DNA from: Rhodospirillales bacterium
GTDB taxonomy: Bacteria; Pseudomonadota; Alphaproteobacteria; Rhodospirillales; Magnetospirillaceae
NCBI GenBank assembly: GCA_019455065.1
Contig: JACFNC010000005.1
Coordinates: forward strand, 229,913 to 293,912
Length of the DNA stretch: 64,000 nt
Direction: 5' to 3'
Shown: piece by piece, positions 25,869-35,656 of the stretch
How the letters are laid out: each line of letters starts with the position of its first letter
Position numbering within the stretch: the first letter of the stretch is position 1
Notes under the pieces: generated by a model
The model's input: only the letters and a program-made list of their open reading frames with translations
The model's database searches: none
What the model was told of the DNA's origin: nothing
Position numbers and translations under genes: made by a program

Positions 25869-25888
<20 letters not shown>
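25412..25888 (+). CDS. Rrf2-family iron-sulfur regulator of the SUF operon
   Basis: The 158-aa protein has the Rrf2 winged helix ([61 protein letters not shown]). Cys92, Cys100 and Cys106 are in the spacing used by IscR/SufR proteins to hold an iron-sulfur cluster. It should sense cluster status and adjust SUF expression. The GTG at 25412 reproduces the [12 protein letters not shown] start typical of the family. Its 3' end overlaps sufB by 20 nt, so it is the first gene of the operon and is likely autoregulated. Confidence 0.92.
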
Positions 25889-27317
<1,429 letters not shown>

Positions 27318-27328
27318 AGGTGGACGAA

Positions 27329-28084
27329 ATGGCTTTGCTGAAGATCGAGAACCTGCATGCGACCGTCGACGGCCAGGAGATCCTGAAGGGCATCGACCTG
27401 GTGATCGAGCCGGGCGAGGTGCATGCCATCATGGGCCCGAACGGCTCGGGCAAGAGCACGCTGTCCTACGTGCTCGCCGGCCGTGACGGGTACGAGGTGA
27501 CCGGCGGCCAGGTATTGTATGACGGCCAGGACCTGCTGGCTTTGAAACCAGAGGAGCGGGCGCGGGCCGGCATCTTCCTCGCGTTCCAGTATCCCGTGGA
27601 GATCCCGGGTGTGACCACGATGACCTTTCTGCGCACCGCGCTCAACGCCGTGCGCAAGGGAAGCGGGCTCGACGAACTCGACGCCATGCAGTTTCTCAAG
27701 CTGGTGCGGGCCAAGGCGCGCGCGCTCGGCATCGACGAGGAGATGCTGAAGCGCGCCGTCAACACCGGGTTCTCGGGCGGCGAGAAGAAGCGCGGCGAGG
27801 TGTTGCAGATGGCGCTGCTCGAGCCGCGCCTGATGGTGCTCGACGAAACCGATTCCGGCCTCGACATCGACGCGCTCAAGGTGGTGGCGGGCGGTGTCGA
27901 AGCGTTGCGCTCGCCCGAACGCGGGATGCTGGTGATCACGCACTATCAGCGCATCCTGCAATATCTCGTTCCCGACCACGTGCACGTGCTGTCCGGCGGG
28001 CGCATCGTGCGCTCGGGCGGGCGCGAGTTGGCCGACGAACTCGAACGCACGGGCTATGCCGCGTTCCGCGAACAGGCGGCGTGA
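27329..28084 (+). CDS. sufC: Fe-S cluster assembly ATPase SufC
   Basis: This 251-aa ABC-type ATPase powers the SufBCD scaffold. Walker A is GPNGSGKST at residues 36-44. The SufC-specific FLAFQYPVEIPGV Q-loop, the signature GFSGGEKKRGEVLQM and Walker B LMVLDETDSGLDIDALK are all present. The ATG at 27329 is preferred over a GTG 9 nt upstream because MALLKIENL is the usual start of the family. It is transcribed with sufB and sufD. Confidence 0.96.
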   Translation: MALLKIENLHATVDGQEILKGIDLVIEPGEVHAIMGPNGSGKSTLSYVLAGRDGYEVTGGQVLYDGQDLLALKPEERARAGIFLAFQYPVEIPGVTTMTFLRTALNAVRKGSGLDELDAMQFLKLVRAKARALGIDEEMLKRAVNTGFSGGEKKRGEVLQMALLEPRLMVLDETDSGLDIDALKVVAGGVEALRSPERGMLVITHYQRILQYLVPDHVHVLSGGRIVRSGGRELADELERTGYAAFREQAA

Positions 28085-28094
28085 CTGCGGAGAG

Positions 28095-29417
28095 ATGACG
28101 ATGACGGTTCCCGCATTCATAGAGCGCTTCGACGCCGTCACGCCACGCCTCGCCGGCGGCGGCGCCGACTGGCTGCGGCGGATGCGCGAGGACGGGTTGT
28201 CGCGGTTCACGCGGCTCGGGCTGCCGAGCCGCAAGGCCGAGGCGTGGAAATACACCGACCTTTCGGCGCTCGGCGGCATTGATTTCGCACTCGCCGCCAT
28301 CGAGCCCGACGTGGCACCGCACCACCTGCCCGAGATCCCGGAGTTCGGCGGCCTGCGCCTCGTCTTCGTGAACGACCGGTTCCGGCCGGAACTGTCGGAG
28401 GTGGAGCGTCTGCCGCCGGGGGTGGTCGTCGCCGATCTGGCCGGCGTGCTGGCGGGCGAGGGCGATTTTCTCGCGGACTGGCTGCCAAGACTGGCGCCAC
28501 CCGAATCCCACGCGCTGGCCGCCCTCAACACGGCTTTCCTCGGCGACGGTCTCGTGGTGCGTCTCTCCCGCGGCGTCCGGCTCGACCGACCCATCCATCT
28601 CGTTTCCGTGGGCACGGCACGCGAGCGGCCGCTTGCCTTCCATCCCCGGCATCTGGTGCTCCTGGAGGACGGGGCTGCGGCCACCCTGGTCGAGACGCAT
28701 GTCGGCCAGGGGGACGTGTCCTACTTCTCCAACGGGGTTCTGGAGATCGGCCTGGGGGCGGGGGCGGAGCTGCGCCATTACAAGATCCAGGACGAGGCGC
28801 CGACGGCGTTCCACGTCGCCACCACGGCGCTGCGCATGGATGACCACGCGCGCTACGAAGGGTTCATCCTGCATCTCGGCGGGCGGACGGTGCGTAACGA
28901 GGTGCATGCGGTGATCGCGGGGCGTGGCGGGGAAATGGCGTTGAACGGCGTCACGCTGGCCGATGCCGAGCGGCACGTGGACAATACGGTCTGCGTCGAG
29001 CACCTGGCGCCCGGGGGCCGTTCGCGGCTGCTGTTCAAGACGGTCCTCGGCGAGCGCGCGCGCGGCGTGTTCCAGGGCCGGGTGCTGGTCGACCGGGCGG
29101 CGCAGAAAACGGATGCCTACCAGCTCAGCGGCGCGCTCCTGCTGTCGCCCGGAGCCGAGATGGACGGCAAGCCCGAACTCGAAATATACGCCGACGACGT
29201 CAAATGCGGGCACGGGGCCGCGGTTGGCGAACTCGACGACCAGGCCTTGTTCTATCTGCGCAGTCGCGGTATCGACGAGCGGGCGGCGCGGCGCGTGCTC
29301 ATGGAGGCCTTCATCGGCGAAGCACTCGAGCGGGTGTCCCTCGAGTCGGTCCGCGAGCGGCTGGCCATCATGGCGGGGCGTCGCCTCGAAAGCATGGGGG
29401 AGGGAGAAGAGCGGTGA
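28095..29417 (+). CDS. sufD: Fe-S cluster assembly protein SufD
   Basis: The 440-aa protein is the SufD partner of SufB. The N-terminal LPSRKAEAWKYTDLSALG segment is typical, as are the beta-helical core (FSNGVLEIGLGAGAELRHYKIQ, VCVEHLAPGGRSRLLFKTVLG) and the conserved C-terminal DDVKCGHGAAVGELDDQALFYLRSRGI. The start ATG at 28095 follows GGAGAG. The stop overlaps the GTG of sufS by 4 nt. Confidence 0.95.
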   Translation: MTMTVPAFIERFDAVTPRLAGGGADWLRRMREDGLSRFTRLGLPSRKAEAWKYTDLSALGGIDFALAAIEPDVAPHHLPEIPEFGGLRLVFVNDRFRPELSEVERLPPGVVVADLAGVLAGEGDFLADWLPRLAPPESHALAALNTAFLGDGLVVRLSRGVRLDRPIHLVSVGTARERPLAFHPRHLVLLEDGAAATLVETHVGQGDVSYFSNGVLEIGLGAGAELRHYKIQDEAPTAFHVATTALRMDDHARYEGFILHLGGRTVRNEVHAVIAGRGGEMALNGVTLADAERHVDNTVCVEHLAPGGRSRLLFKTVLGERARGVFQGRVLVDRAAQKTDAYQLSGALLLSPGAEMDGKPELEIYADDVKCGHGAAVGELDDQALFYLRSRGIDERAARRVLMEAFIGEALERVSLESVRERLAIMAGRRLESMGEGEER

Positions 29418-30658
29418 GCGAGATCCGACAGCTCGCGCCATACGACGTGGACGCGGTGCGCCGCGATTTCCCGATCCTGTCGCGGCATGTCAACGGCAAG
29501 CCGCTCGTCTATCTCGACAACGCGGCTTCGGCGCAGAAGCCGTACGCGGTGATCGAGGCCGAACGCAGGCTCTATGCCGAGGAATACGCCAACATTCACC
29601 GCGGGCTGTACTGGCTGAGCGAACGCGCCACGGCGCGGTACGAGGCGGCGCGCGAGACGGTGCGCCGCTTCCTCAATGCCCGCAAGCCGGCGGAAATCGT
29701 CTTCACCCGCAACGCCACCGAAGCCATCAATCTGGTGGCCGCCAGCTACGGCCGGCATTTCCTGCGGCCCGGCGACGAGATCATCCTCACCGAACTCGAG
29801 CACCACTCGAACATCGTGCCCTGGCAGATGCTGCGCGAAGAGAAAGGGGTGGTGCTGCGGGTGGCGCCGGTGGGCGACGACGGAGAATTCCTTCTCGGAA
29901 GGTTCGCCGAGCTGCTCAACGACCGCACCAAACTGGTCGCGGTCAGCGCCATGTCGAACGTGCTGGGCACGGTGCTGCCCGTGCGCGAGATCACCCGTCT
30001 CGCCCACACCGCCGGCGCCCGCGTGCTGATCGACGGCGCCCAGAGCGTGACCCATCTGCCGGTCGACGTGTGCGACATCGACTGCGACTTCTTCGTCTTC
30101 TCCGGCCACAAGATCTACGGGCCCACCGGCATCGGCGTGCTGTACGGCAAGGAGGCGTTGCTCGACGCCATGCCGCCCTATCAGGGGGGCGGCGACATGA
30201 TTTTGTCGGTCAGCTTCGAGGAGACCGAATACGCGCCGCTGCCGGCGAAGTTCGAGGCGGGGACGCCGGCCATCGCCCAGGCGGTTGGGCTCGCCGCCGC
30301 CATCGACTACGTGTCGGGACTTGGAATGGAGCGGATCGCCGCCCACGAGGCCGACCTGCTGTCTTATGCCACCCAGCGCGTCCAGGCGGTTCCCGGCCTG
30401 CGGCTGATCGGCACCGCGCCGGGCAAGGCCAGCGTGCTGTCATTCGGGATGGAGTGCGCGCATCCGCACGACATCGCCCAGGTGCTTGACGGTGCCGGGG
30501 TGTGCGTTCGCGCCGGCCACCACTGCGCGCAGCCGTTGATGGAGCGCCTGGGGGTGCCGGCGACCGCGCGCGCTTCGTTCGGGTTGTACAACACGCGTGC
30601 CGAGGTCGACACCTTGGCCCGCGCCCTGGAACAGGTCGAGGAGATGTTCCGCCCATGA
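29414..30658 (+). CDS. sufS: Cysteine desulfurase SufS
   Basis: The 414-aa class V aminotransferase-fold enzyme removes sulfur from cysteine for cluster assembly. The PLP lysine is Lys233 in FSGHKIYGPTG, and the persulfide cysteine is Cys371 in RAGHHCAQPLM. The family segments LVYLDNAASAQKP, NIHRGLYWLSE, ELEHHSNIVPWQ and DGAQSVTHLPVDV are intact. Translation starts at a GTG overlapping the sufD stop. Its own stop overlaps sufU by 4 nt, and a SufU-type partner replaces the SufE seen in enterobacteria. Confidence 0.96.
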   Translation: MSEIRQLAPYDVDAVRRDFPILSRHVNGKPLVYLDNAASAQKPYAVIEAERRLYAEEYANIHRGLYWLSERATARYEAARETVRRFLNARKPAEIVFTRNATEAINLVAASYGRHFLRPGDEIILTELEHHSNIVPWQMLREEKGVVLRVAPVGDDGEFLLGRFAELLNDRTKLVAVSAMSNVLGTVLPVREITRLAHTAGARVLIDGAQSVTHLPVDVCDIDCDFFVFSGHKIYGPTGIGVLYGKEALLDAMPPYQGGGDMILSVSFEETEYAPLPAKFEAGTPAIAQAVGLAAAIDYVSGLGMERIAAHEADLLSYATQRVQAVPGLRLIGTAPGKASVLSFGMECAHPHDIAQVLDGAGVCVRAGHHCAQPLMERLGVPATARASFGLYNTRAEVDTLARALEQVEEMFRP

Positions 30659-31119
30659 GCGACGAACTGCGGGAGCTGTATCAGGAGGTTATCCTCGACC
30701 ACGGCAAGCGTCCGCGCAATTTCCGCCGGCCCGACCACGCGAGCCACCAGGCCAAGGGCCACAACCCCCTGTGCGGCGACCAGCTGGCGGTCTATCTCGC
30801 GGTCGACGGCGCGGGCGTCATCCGCGATGCCGCCTTCCAGGGGCGCGGCTGCGCCATTTCCACCGCCTCGGCGTCGCTGATGACCGAGGTGCTGCGCGGC
30901 AAGACCGAGGAACAGGCGCACCGCCTGTTCGCCGCCTTCCACCACATGGCCACGGTGGACGGCGAAATGCCGGCGCCCGAAGGCCTGGAGGACGAGGCGG
31001 AGCGGCTGCAGGCGCTGGCGGGGGTGCGCCAATATCCGGTGCGCGTGAAATGCGCGACGCTGGCTTGGCACACCATGGAGGCGGCTCTGGCGGACAAGGG
31101 TGAAACCACGACGGAGTGA
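30655..31119 (+). CDS. sufU: SufU sulfurtransferase/scaffold protein
   Basis: This 154-aa NifU-like protein accepts sulfur from SufS or acts as scaffold. The zinc/metal ligands of SufU are present: Cys40 and Asp42 in NPLCGDQ, Cys66 in GRGCAISTASASLM, and Cys133 in RVKCATLAW. The stretch between the second and third cysteines is longer than in IscU, which is the distinguishing insertion of SufU. It overlaps sufS by 4 nt. Being adjacent to sufS, with no sufE seen in the operon, supports the SufU rather than IscU assignment. Confidence 0.9.
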   Translation: MSDELRELYQEVILDHGKRPRNFRRPDHASHQAKGHNPLCGDQLAVYLAVDGAGVIRDAAFQGRGCAISTASASLMTEVLRGKTEEQAHRLFAAFHHMATVDGEMPAPEGLEDEAERLQALAGVRQYPVRVKCATLAWHTMEAALADKGETTTE

Positions 31120-31125
31120 TGGGCC

Positions 31126-31482
31126 ATGGATGCCGAGTTGACGGCCCAAGCCGGTGAAGCGCTCACCCCAGGCACCGCCGTCGCCGACCACAACGCGGTG
31201 GTGGAGGCGTTGCGCTCGGTCTACGATCCCGAAATCCCGGTCAACATCTACGATCTCGGCCTGATCTACGACCTCAGCATCGCCTCCGACGGGACGGTCG
31301 ACATCGACATGACCCTGACCGCCCCGGCCTGCCCGGTGGCGGGGATGATGCCGCAGCGGGTGGCCGACGCGGTGGCCGCCGTCCCGGGAGTCGGCGAGGT
31401 GACGGTCGATCTCGTCTGGGACCCGCCCTGGACGATGGAGCGGATGACCGAGGAGGCAAGGCTGGCGCTGGGCATGTTCTGA
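31126..31482 (+). CDS. sufT: SufT / MIP18 (DUF59) Fe-S assembly factor
   Basis: This 118-aa DUF59 protein probably helps mature Fe-S proteins. It has the family signature VVEALRSVYDPEIPVNIYDLGLIYDL, a conserved cysteine in TLTAPACPVAGMMP, and WDPPWTMERMTEEARLALGMF at the end, all standard for SUF-linked SufT. It is the last gene of the operon, 6 nt after sufU. The A-type carrier gene sufA, often found at this position in alphaproteobacteria, is not here. Confidence 0.92.
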   Translation: MDAELTAQAGEALTPGTAVADHNAVVEALRSVYDPEIPVNIYDLGLIYDLSIASDGTVDIDMTLTAPACPVAGMMPQRVADAVAAVPGVGEVTVDLVWDPPWTMERMTEEARLALGMF

Positions 31483-31495
31483 GGCGTTCAGCGAC

Positions 31496-31801
31496 TTAAC
31501 GCGCCATTTCGCCCTCGTACTGCGTGGCGGGCCCAAGCTCGCTCAGGCGAAAGAGCTGGAAGGCGCGGTGGCCGTTGTAATCCAGGATGCGCAAATCGTC
31601 GGTCTCATGCAGGTCACGGATCACCACGGCGAAGTGGTTGCCATAGCGCTCCTTGGCCAGGTCGACCGGGATCTCGTGGGCGATGAACTTGTCGATCCCC
31701 TTGGCGCCCAGCTTCTCCAGCAATTGCGGATGGGTCAGCGAGTCGTGCGAGGTAAGGATGACCAGCGGACCGCCGCCCGTGAACAGGAGTGCTGCTTTCA
31801 T
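31496..31801 (-). CDS. Conserved small cytosolic protein of unknown function
   Basis: This is a 101-aa soluble protein without membrane segments or cysteines. It starts MKAALLFTGGGPLVILTSHDS and continues LLEKLGAKGIDKFIAHEIPVDLAKERYGNHFAVVI, which looks like a real alpha/beta fold. I know of no assigned function. It is convergent with sufT (13 nt between stops) and divergent from msrB. The start at 31801 is the only sensible ATG, since the frame further upstream lies inside the msrB region. Confidence 0.7.
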   Translation of the reverse strand: MKAALLFTGGGPLVILTSHDSLTHPQLLEKLGAKGIDKFIAHEIPVDLAKERYGNHFAVVIRDLHETDDLRILDYNGHRAFQLFRLSELGPATQYEGEMAR

Positions 31802-31885
31802 CTCGCGTCCTTCCCAAATAAGCAGGATCGGCCCACTCCCATATGGGGGCTTGTCCACCGGGGCGCCACGTGACCGGAGAGGTGC

Positions 31886-32296
31886 ATGACCGAAAAGACC
31901 CGCAAGTCCGAAGCCGAATGGCGTCGCGAACTGACGCCCGAGCAGTACGCTGTCTGCCGCCTGAAAGGCACCGAGCCGCCCTTCACCGGCCGCTACTGGA
32001 ACACCAAGACGCGCGGCGTATACGCCTGCGCCTGCTGCGGCCAGGAGCTGTTCCATTCCGATGCCAAATTCGACTCGGGGTCCGGCTGGCCGAGCTTCTG
32101 GGAGCCGCTGGCCACGGAGAAGGTGGCCACCGAGATGGACGGCAGCCACGGCATGCAGCGCACCGAGGTGCTGTGCGGCCGCTGCGAGGCGCATCTGGGG
32201 CACGTCTTCGACGACGGGCCGCGCCCGACCGGACTGCGCTACTGCATCAATTCCGCCGCCCTCAAGCTCAAGCCCGAGCCGGGGCGGGACCGCTGA
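31886..32296 (+). CDS. msrB: Peptide-methionine (R)-S-oxide reductase MsrB
   Basis: This 136-aa enzyme repairs methionine-R-sulfoxide in oxidised proteins. Zinc-binding cysteine pairs are visible in [11 protein letters not shown] and [18 protein letters not shown], and the catalytic cysteine is in [21 protein letters not shown] is the conserved substrate pocket. It is preceded by GGAGAGG and followed 15 nt later by a FYDLN protein gene. Confidence 0.96.
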   Translation: MTEKTRKSEAEWRRELTPEQYAVCRLKGTEPPFTGRYWNTKTRGVYACACCGQELFHSDAKFDSGSGWPSFWEPLATEKVATEMDGSHGMQRTEVLCGRCEAHLGHVFDDGPRPTGLRYCINSAALKLKPEPGRDR

Positions 32297-32311
32297 AGGA
32301 GATTCCGCCAC

Positions 32312-32614
32312 ATGGCTCAAGCCGCCTGGGGTACCAAGCGCCGCTGCCAAAGCTGCGGCGCGCATTTCTACGACCTGAACAAAGACCCGATCGTCTGCCC
32401 GAAGTGCCACGCGACCTATCAGCACGGCCTGGTGCGCAAACGCTTCACGCCCGCCACCCCCTTGCGCCCCCGGCCGCGCCACGCGGAGGCCGAGGAGGTC
32501 GAGCACGAGGAGGTCGAGCACGAGGAGGCGCTGGAGACCGAGGAGGCCGCCGCCGAGGAGGAAGCCCCGTGGCAGGAGGAGGAAGGCGAGGAGCGCCAGG
32601 AGCGGAATTATTGA
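32312..32614 (+). CDS. TIGR02300-type FYDLN acid protein
   Basis: This 100-aa protein has an N-terminal zinc-ribbon-like part, WGTKRRCQSCGAHFYDLNKDPIVCPKCHATY, with two CxxC pairs and the hallmark FYDLN. A strongly acidic tail (EEVEHEEVEHEEALE and similar) of about 35 residues follows. The family is found mainly in alphaproteobacteria and has no proven function. The tail here contains a short direct repeat VEHEE. Confidence 0.92.
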   Translation: MAQAAWGTKRRCQSCGAHFYDLNKDPIVCPKCHATYQHGLVRKRFTPATPLRPRPRHAEAEEVEHEEVEHEEALETEEAAAEEEAPWQEEEGEERQERNY

Positions 32615-32632
32615 GGCCATGAAGAGCGAGGA

Positions 32633-32775
32633 GCGGAGCGACTAAGCAAACCAGCCGGCGTTGCTGGATGGCCCTCCGACTCGCAATGTATTTGATGGCA
32701 CGTTTGTTCGTCATTGCCGGGCGTGACCCGGCAATCGAGACCCCCGGGACGAGCCCCGGGGGTGACGGCATAAAG
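32633..32775. repeat. Degenerate palindromic repeat cluster
   Basis: About 32633-32690 resembles a decayed copy of the 83-bp element at 1549-1631 (GCGAGGAG, AAGCAAACCAG, CTGGAT, CTCGCAATG). Two hairpins follow: ATTGCCGGG/CCCGGCAAT (32713-32735) and CCCCCGGG/CCCGGGGG (32741-32762). The loop CGTGA of the first hairpin is the same as in the repeats near 1450. This fills the gap between the FYDLN and radical SAM genes. Confidence 0.65.
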
Positions 32776-32788
32776 AACGCCTGGTGGA

Positions 32789-33664
32789 TTAAAAACCCCG
32801 CAGCCAGCGCGGCCTGACGGCTCGTCGTCCGGTGCGCGCCCCGTCGATCGCAGCCAGCAACGCATCCCGGTCGCGCGGCAGGGTGCCGGCCAGCGCCAGG
32901 GCGTTGGAGGCATGGTTCGAGCGGAAGATCACCGGGCGCGGCGGGTTCATGGCCGCCACCATCGCCGCCAGTTCCTCCAGGCAGCCGTCGTCGTCCTGCG
33001 GCGTGAAGACGCCGAAACGGGCGCGGAAGCGCGGCTCGGCGTCCGGGCGCAGGCCGAGTTGCAGGGTCGACAGGAAGTTGGGCGGCGCGGCGTTGATCAG
33101 CGCGGCGGTGCCGGCGGCGTGCTGCCGCCACAGCTCCCTGCCGCCGAGGCCGAGGATCACCGTCGCCGACACCTTCATCCCGGCGGCGCGCGCCTTGTCG
33201 ATGCCCTCGGCGATGCCGGCCGGCGTCGCCCCCTTGGCGATGCGGCGCAGCACCTCGGCGTCGCCCGATTCGATGCCGAGATACACGAGCGACAGCTTTG
33301 CCGCGCGCAGTTCCGCAAGCTCCGCCGGGCCCTTCTTCAGCAGGTTGGTGGGCGTGGCATAGGCCGACACCCTGTTCAACTGGGGAAAGGTGGCGGCCAG
33401 CTTGGCCAGGATGGCGAGCAGGTGGCCGGTGGGCAGGGTCAGCGCATCGCCATCGGCCAGGAATATCCGGCGCGCGTCGGGCCATTCCTTCGCCGCCGCG
33501 TCGATCTCCGCGAACAGCGCGTCCAGCGGCCGGACGGTGAACGCCTTGGAGGCGTACATCGAGCAGAAGGTGCAGCCGTTGAAGCTGCAGCCGAGCGTCG
33601 CCTGCAGGATCAGGTTTTCGGCCTCCGACGGCGGCCGGAAGAGAGGCATGTCGTAGGTGAACAT
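32789..33664 (-). CDS. Radical SAM superfamily protein
   Basis: The protein is 291 aa. The cluster motif LGCSFNGCTFCSMY near residue 25 has four residues between the first two cysteines (CX4CX2C) instead of the usual three. Downstream it has the SAM-binding pattern RIFLADGDALTLPTGHLLAIL (GGE-like region), RVSAYATPTNLL, and LSLVYLGIESGDAEVLRRIAKG, followed by VSATVILGLGG, all typical of the COG1032-like branch without a B12 domain. The substrate is unknown. The gene is isolated, flanked by the repeat cluster and a divergent histidine kinase. Confidence 0.85.
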   Translation of the reverse strand: MFTYDMPLFRPPSEAENLILQATLGCSFNGCTFCSMYASKAFTVRPLDALFAEIDAAAKEWPDARRIFLADGDALTLPTGHLLAILAKLAATFPQLNRVSAYATPTNLLKKGPAELAELRAAKLSLVYLGIESGDAEVLRRIAKGATPAGIAEGIDKARAAGMKVSATVILGLGGRELWRQHAAGTAALINAAPPNFLSTLQLGLRPDAEPRFRARFGVFTPQDDDGCLEELAAMVAAMNPPRPVIFRSNHASNALALAGTLPRDRDALLAAIDGARTGRRAVRPRWLRGF

Positions 33665-33813
33665 GCGCAGTACATAGCATGGATCGCGTCGCCGCGCCCG
33701 GGTCGGTCGCCCGGCGACGGGCGGCTCGACGCGCCGGCAGGGGTGAGGAGCACTACGCCGAATCGCGGTTGTTGCCTGGGGCGATTCAACCTACGTTTTA
33801 AAGTTCTCAGCCA

Positions 33814-35565
33814 GTGGCTTCTGTGTCGATCCGCCTTTTCCTCCTACGCGTTGTCGTGCTCGCGGTCCTTCCGCTAATGGCCTTCAGCAGTTGGCTGGCC
33901 TACGAATACGTGCGCGACAGTCGCGAGGACAGCGAGCGTGCGGCGAGCTTGGTGGCGCGCAACGTCGCTGCCGCCCTGGACGAGCAGATAACCGCCCTGA
34001 TTGCGGCGCTTACGGTGCTCGCCGAAGCCCCTTCGCTGAAAAAGGGGGACATCGCCGGCTTCTACGACCGCGCCCGCGACTTCCTGCCCCGTCACGGCGA
34101 GAACGTGGTCCTGGTGGACGCGCACCGGCACCAGCTGTTCAACACCCGCAAGCCACGGGGCGAAACCCTGCCCCTTGCCAACCCGGCGCAAGGCTGGGCG
34201 AGGGTTTTTTCAACCGGCCGGGCTGTGGTCACCGATGTTTTCATCGGGGCTGAATCGAAAAAACCTCTCGTGGCGATACTTGTCCCGGTGCGCCGCGGGG
34301 GAGGCGTGCCATACGCTCTCGGAGTGAGCGTCTCTCTCGAGTCTCTACAGAAACTCATCCGAGCCGCCGCGTTGCCCGAGGATTGGCTTCTCGGAATCCT
34401 CGACGGCGAGGGTCGGCTTATCGCCCGCAACCTGAACCCCGAGAAGGTCGTTGGCGAGCCTGCCGTTCCACCGCTGCGGGAGATGGCCCGCACTGGTGCC
34501 GATGGTAGGGTGGGCTCCATCTCCAAGGAGGGCGTGCCCCACTACAATATCATCGTGGGTTCGAAATCCTCGGGCTGGTCGGTGGCCGTGGGTGTGCCGC
34601 AGGATCTGCTGGAGGCGCCGGCGCGGCGGGCGGCAATCGCCCTGAGCGTTGCGTTGACGCTGGTGGTCGGCGCCACTGGCCTTGGGGCGGGGCTCGCCGG
34701 CAGACGGCTGGAACGCGCCGTTACCGCCCTGGCCAACGAATCCGACCCGCTTCCCTCAGGCATTGCCGAGGTGGACGCGGCGCGCGCCGCCTTACGCAGG
34801 GCGTCCGAGGAGGAGCGGATCGCCCGAGCGGCGGCCGAGAAGGCGAGCTTCGCGAAAAGCCGCTTCCTGGCCGGCGTCAGCCACGACCTGCGCCAGCCCT
34901 ACCAGGCCATGGCGCTGTTCCACAGCTATTTGTCGGGACAACTTACCGAGCCGCAGCACCGGCGGGCGCTGGAAGGACTCGGCGCGGCGATGAAATCGAG
35001 CGAGGACCTGCTCAACGCCCTCGTGCAGATCTCGGTACTGGAGGCCGGGACCCAGACGGCCAAGATCTGCGCGACGCGGATGGGCGATCTCATCGAACCC
35101 TTGGTGAAGGAATGCCGACCGGACGCCGAAGCCGCGGGTCTGGTGCTAAAACACGTTCCCTGTTCGGCGGTGGTCGACACGGACCGTGCCTTGCTCGCCC
35201 GGATACTGCGGAACTTCCTGTCGAACGCGATCAGGCATACGCCAACCGGAAAAGTCCTGCTCGGGTGCCGCCGGGTCGGTGCATGCGTTCGGATCGAGGT
35301 TTGGGATACGGGGCCCGGGATTCCGTCCAACAAGCTGGCCGAGGTTTTCGACGAATTCGTGCAGCTCGGTCAGCCAGATCCCACCCGGGCTCGGGGTTGG
35401 GGTCTCGGGCTTGCCATCGTTTCAAGGATCGCCCGTTTGCTCGGCCACGAGGTCGAGGTTCGCTCGTGGCCCGGCCGCGGCTTGGTGTTCTCCGTCGAGG
35501 TGCCCCGCTCGTCGGCTGAAACCGCCTCCGACGGCCTGACCGGGCGCACGACTCTGGCGACATAG
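33814..35565 (+). CDS. Orphan sensor histidine kinase
   Basis: This 583-aa membrane kinase has a first membrane segment (about 7-27), then a periplasmic Cache-like sensor (about 30-270, with ENVVLVDAHRHQLFNTRKP and LLGILDGEGRLIARN). A second membrane segment follows (about 275-298), then a linker helix, the dimerisation domain with phospho-acceptor His357 in VSHDLRQPYQAM, and an ATPase domain (NFLSNAIRHTPTG, VWDTGPGIPS, GWGLGLAIV). The start is a GTG at 33814, with a second GTG at 33823. No response regulator gene lies beside it, so it must signal to one elsewhere. Confidence 0.9.
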   Translation: MASVSIRLFLLRVVVLAVLPLMAFSSWLAYEYVRDSREDSERAASLVARNVAAALDEQITALIAALTVLAEAPSLKKGDIAGFYDRARDFLPRHGENVVLVDAHRHQLFNTRKPRGETLPLANPAQGWARVFSTGRAVVTDVFIGAESKKPLVAILVPVRRGGGVPYALGVSVSLESLQKLIRAAALPEDWLLGILDGEGRLIARNLNPEKVVGEPAVPPLREMARTGADGRVGSISKEGVPHYNIIVGSKSSGWSVAVGVPQDLLEAPARRAAIALSVALTLVVGATGLGAGLAGRRLERAVTALANESDPLPSGIAEVDAARAALRRASEEERIARAAAEKASFAKSRFLAGVSHDLRQPYQAMALFHSYLSGQLTEPQHRRALEGLGAAMKSSEDLLNALVQISVLEAGTQTAKICATRMGDLIEPLVKECRPDAEAAGLVLKHVPCSAVVDTDRALLARILRNFLSNAIRHTPTGKVLLGCRRVGACVRIEVWDTGPGIPSNKLAEVFDEFVQLGQPDPTRARGWGLGLAIVSRIARLLGHEVEVRSWPGRGLVFSVEVPRSSAETASDGLTGRTTLAT

Positions 35566-35580
35566 AAGTCGGGCGGCGGT

Positions 35581-35655
35581 TCACTCGGGCTTGCGCGGCT
35601 GTTCCAACCGCGGCCGTACATGCTCCTCCGCCCACGCCCCGAGCGCGGTCAGCGG
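35581..35655 (-). pseudogene. C-terminal remnant of an HxlR-like regulator gene
   Basis: Read on the minus strand this gives LTALGAWAEEHVRPRLEQPRKPE then TGA, resembling the end of HxlR-family winged-helix regulators (LTxLG...LDALxxWAEEH). No start or upstream coding sequence remains; at 35656 it abuts another remnant in opposite orientation. The match is short, so this is a tentative reading. Confidence 0.35.
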
Positions 35656-35656
35656 T

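Noticed and set aside
32741..32762. GC-rich hairpin as a transcription terminator
   Set aside because: There is no T-run after it, and it shares its pattern with the dispersed repeat family.
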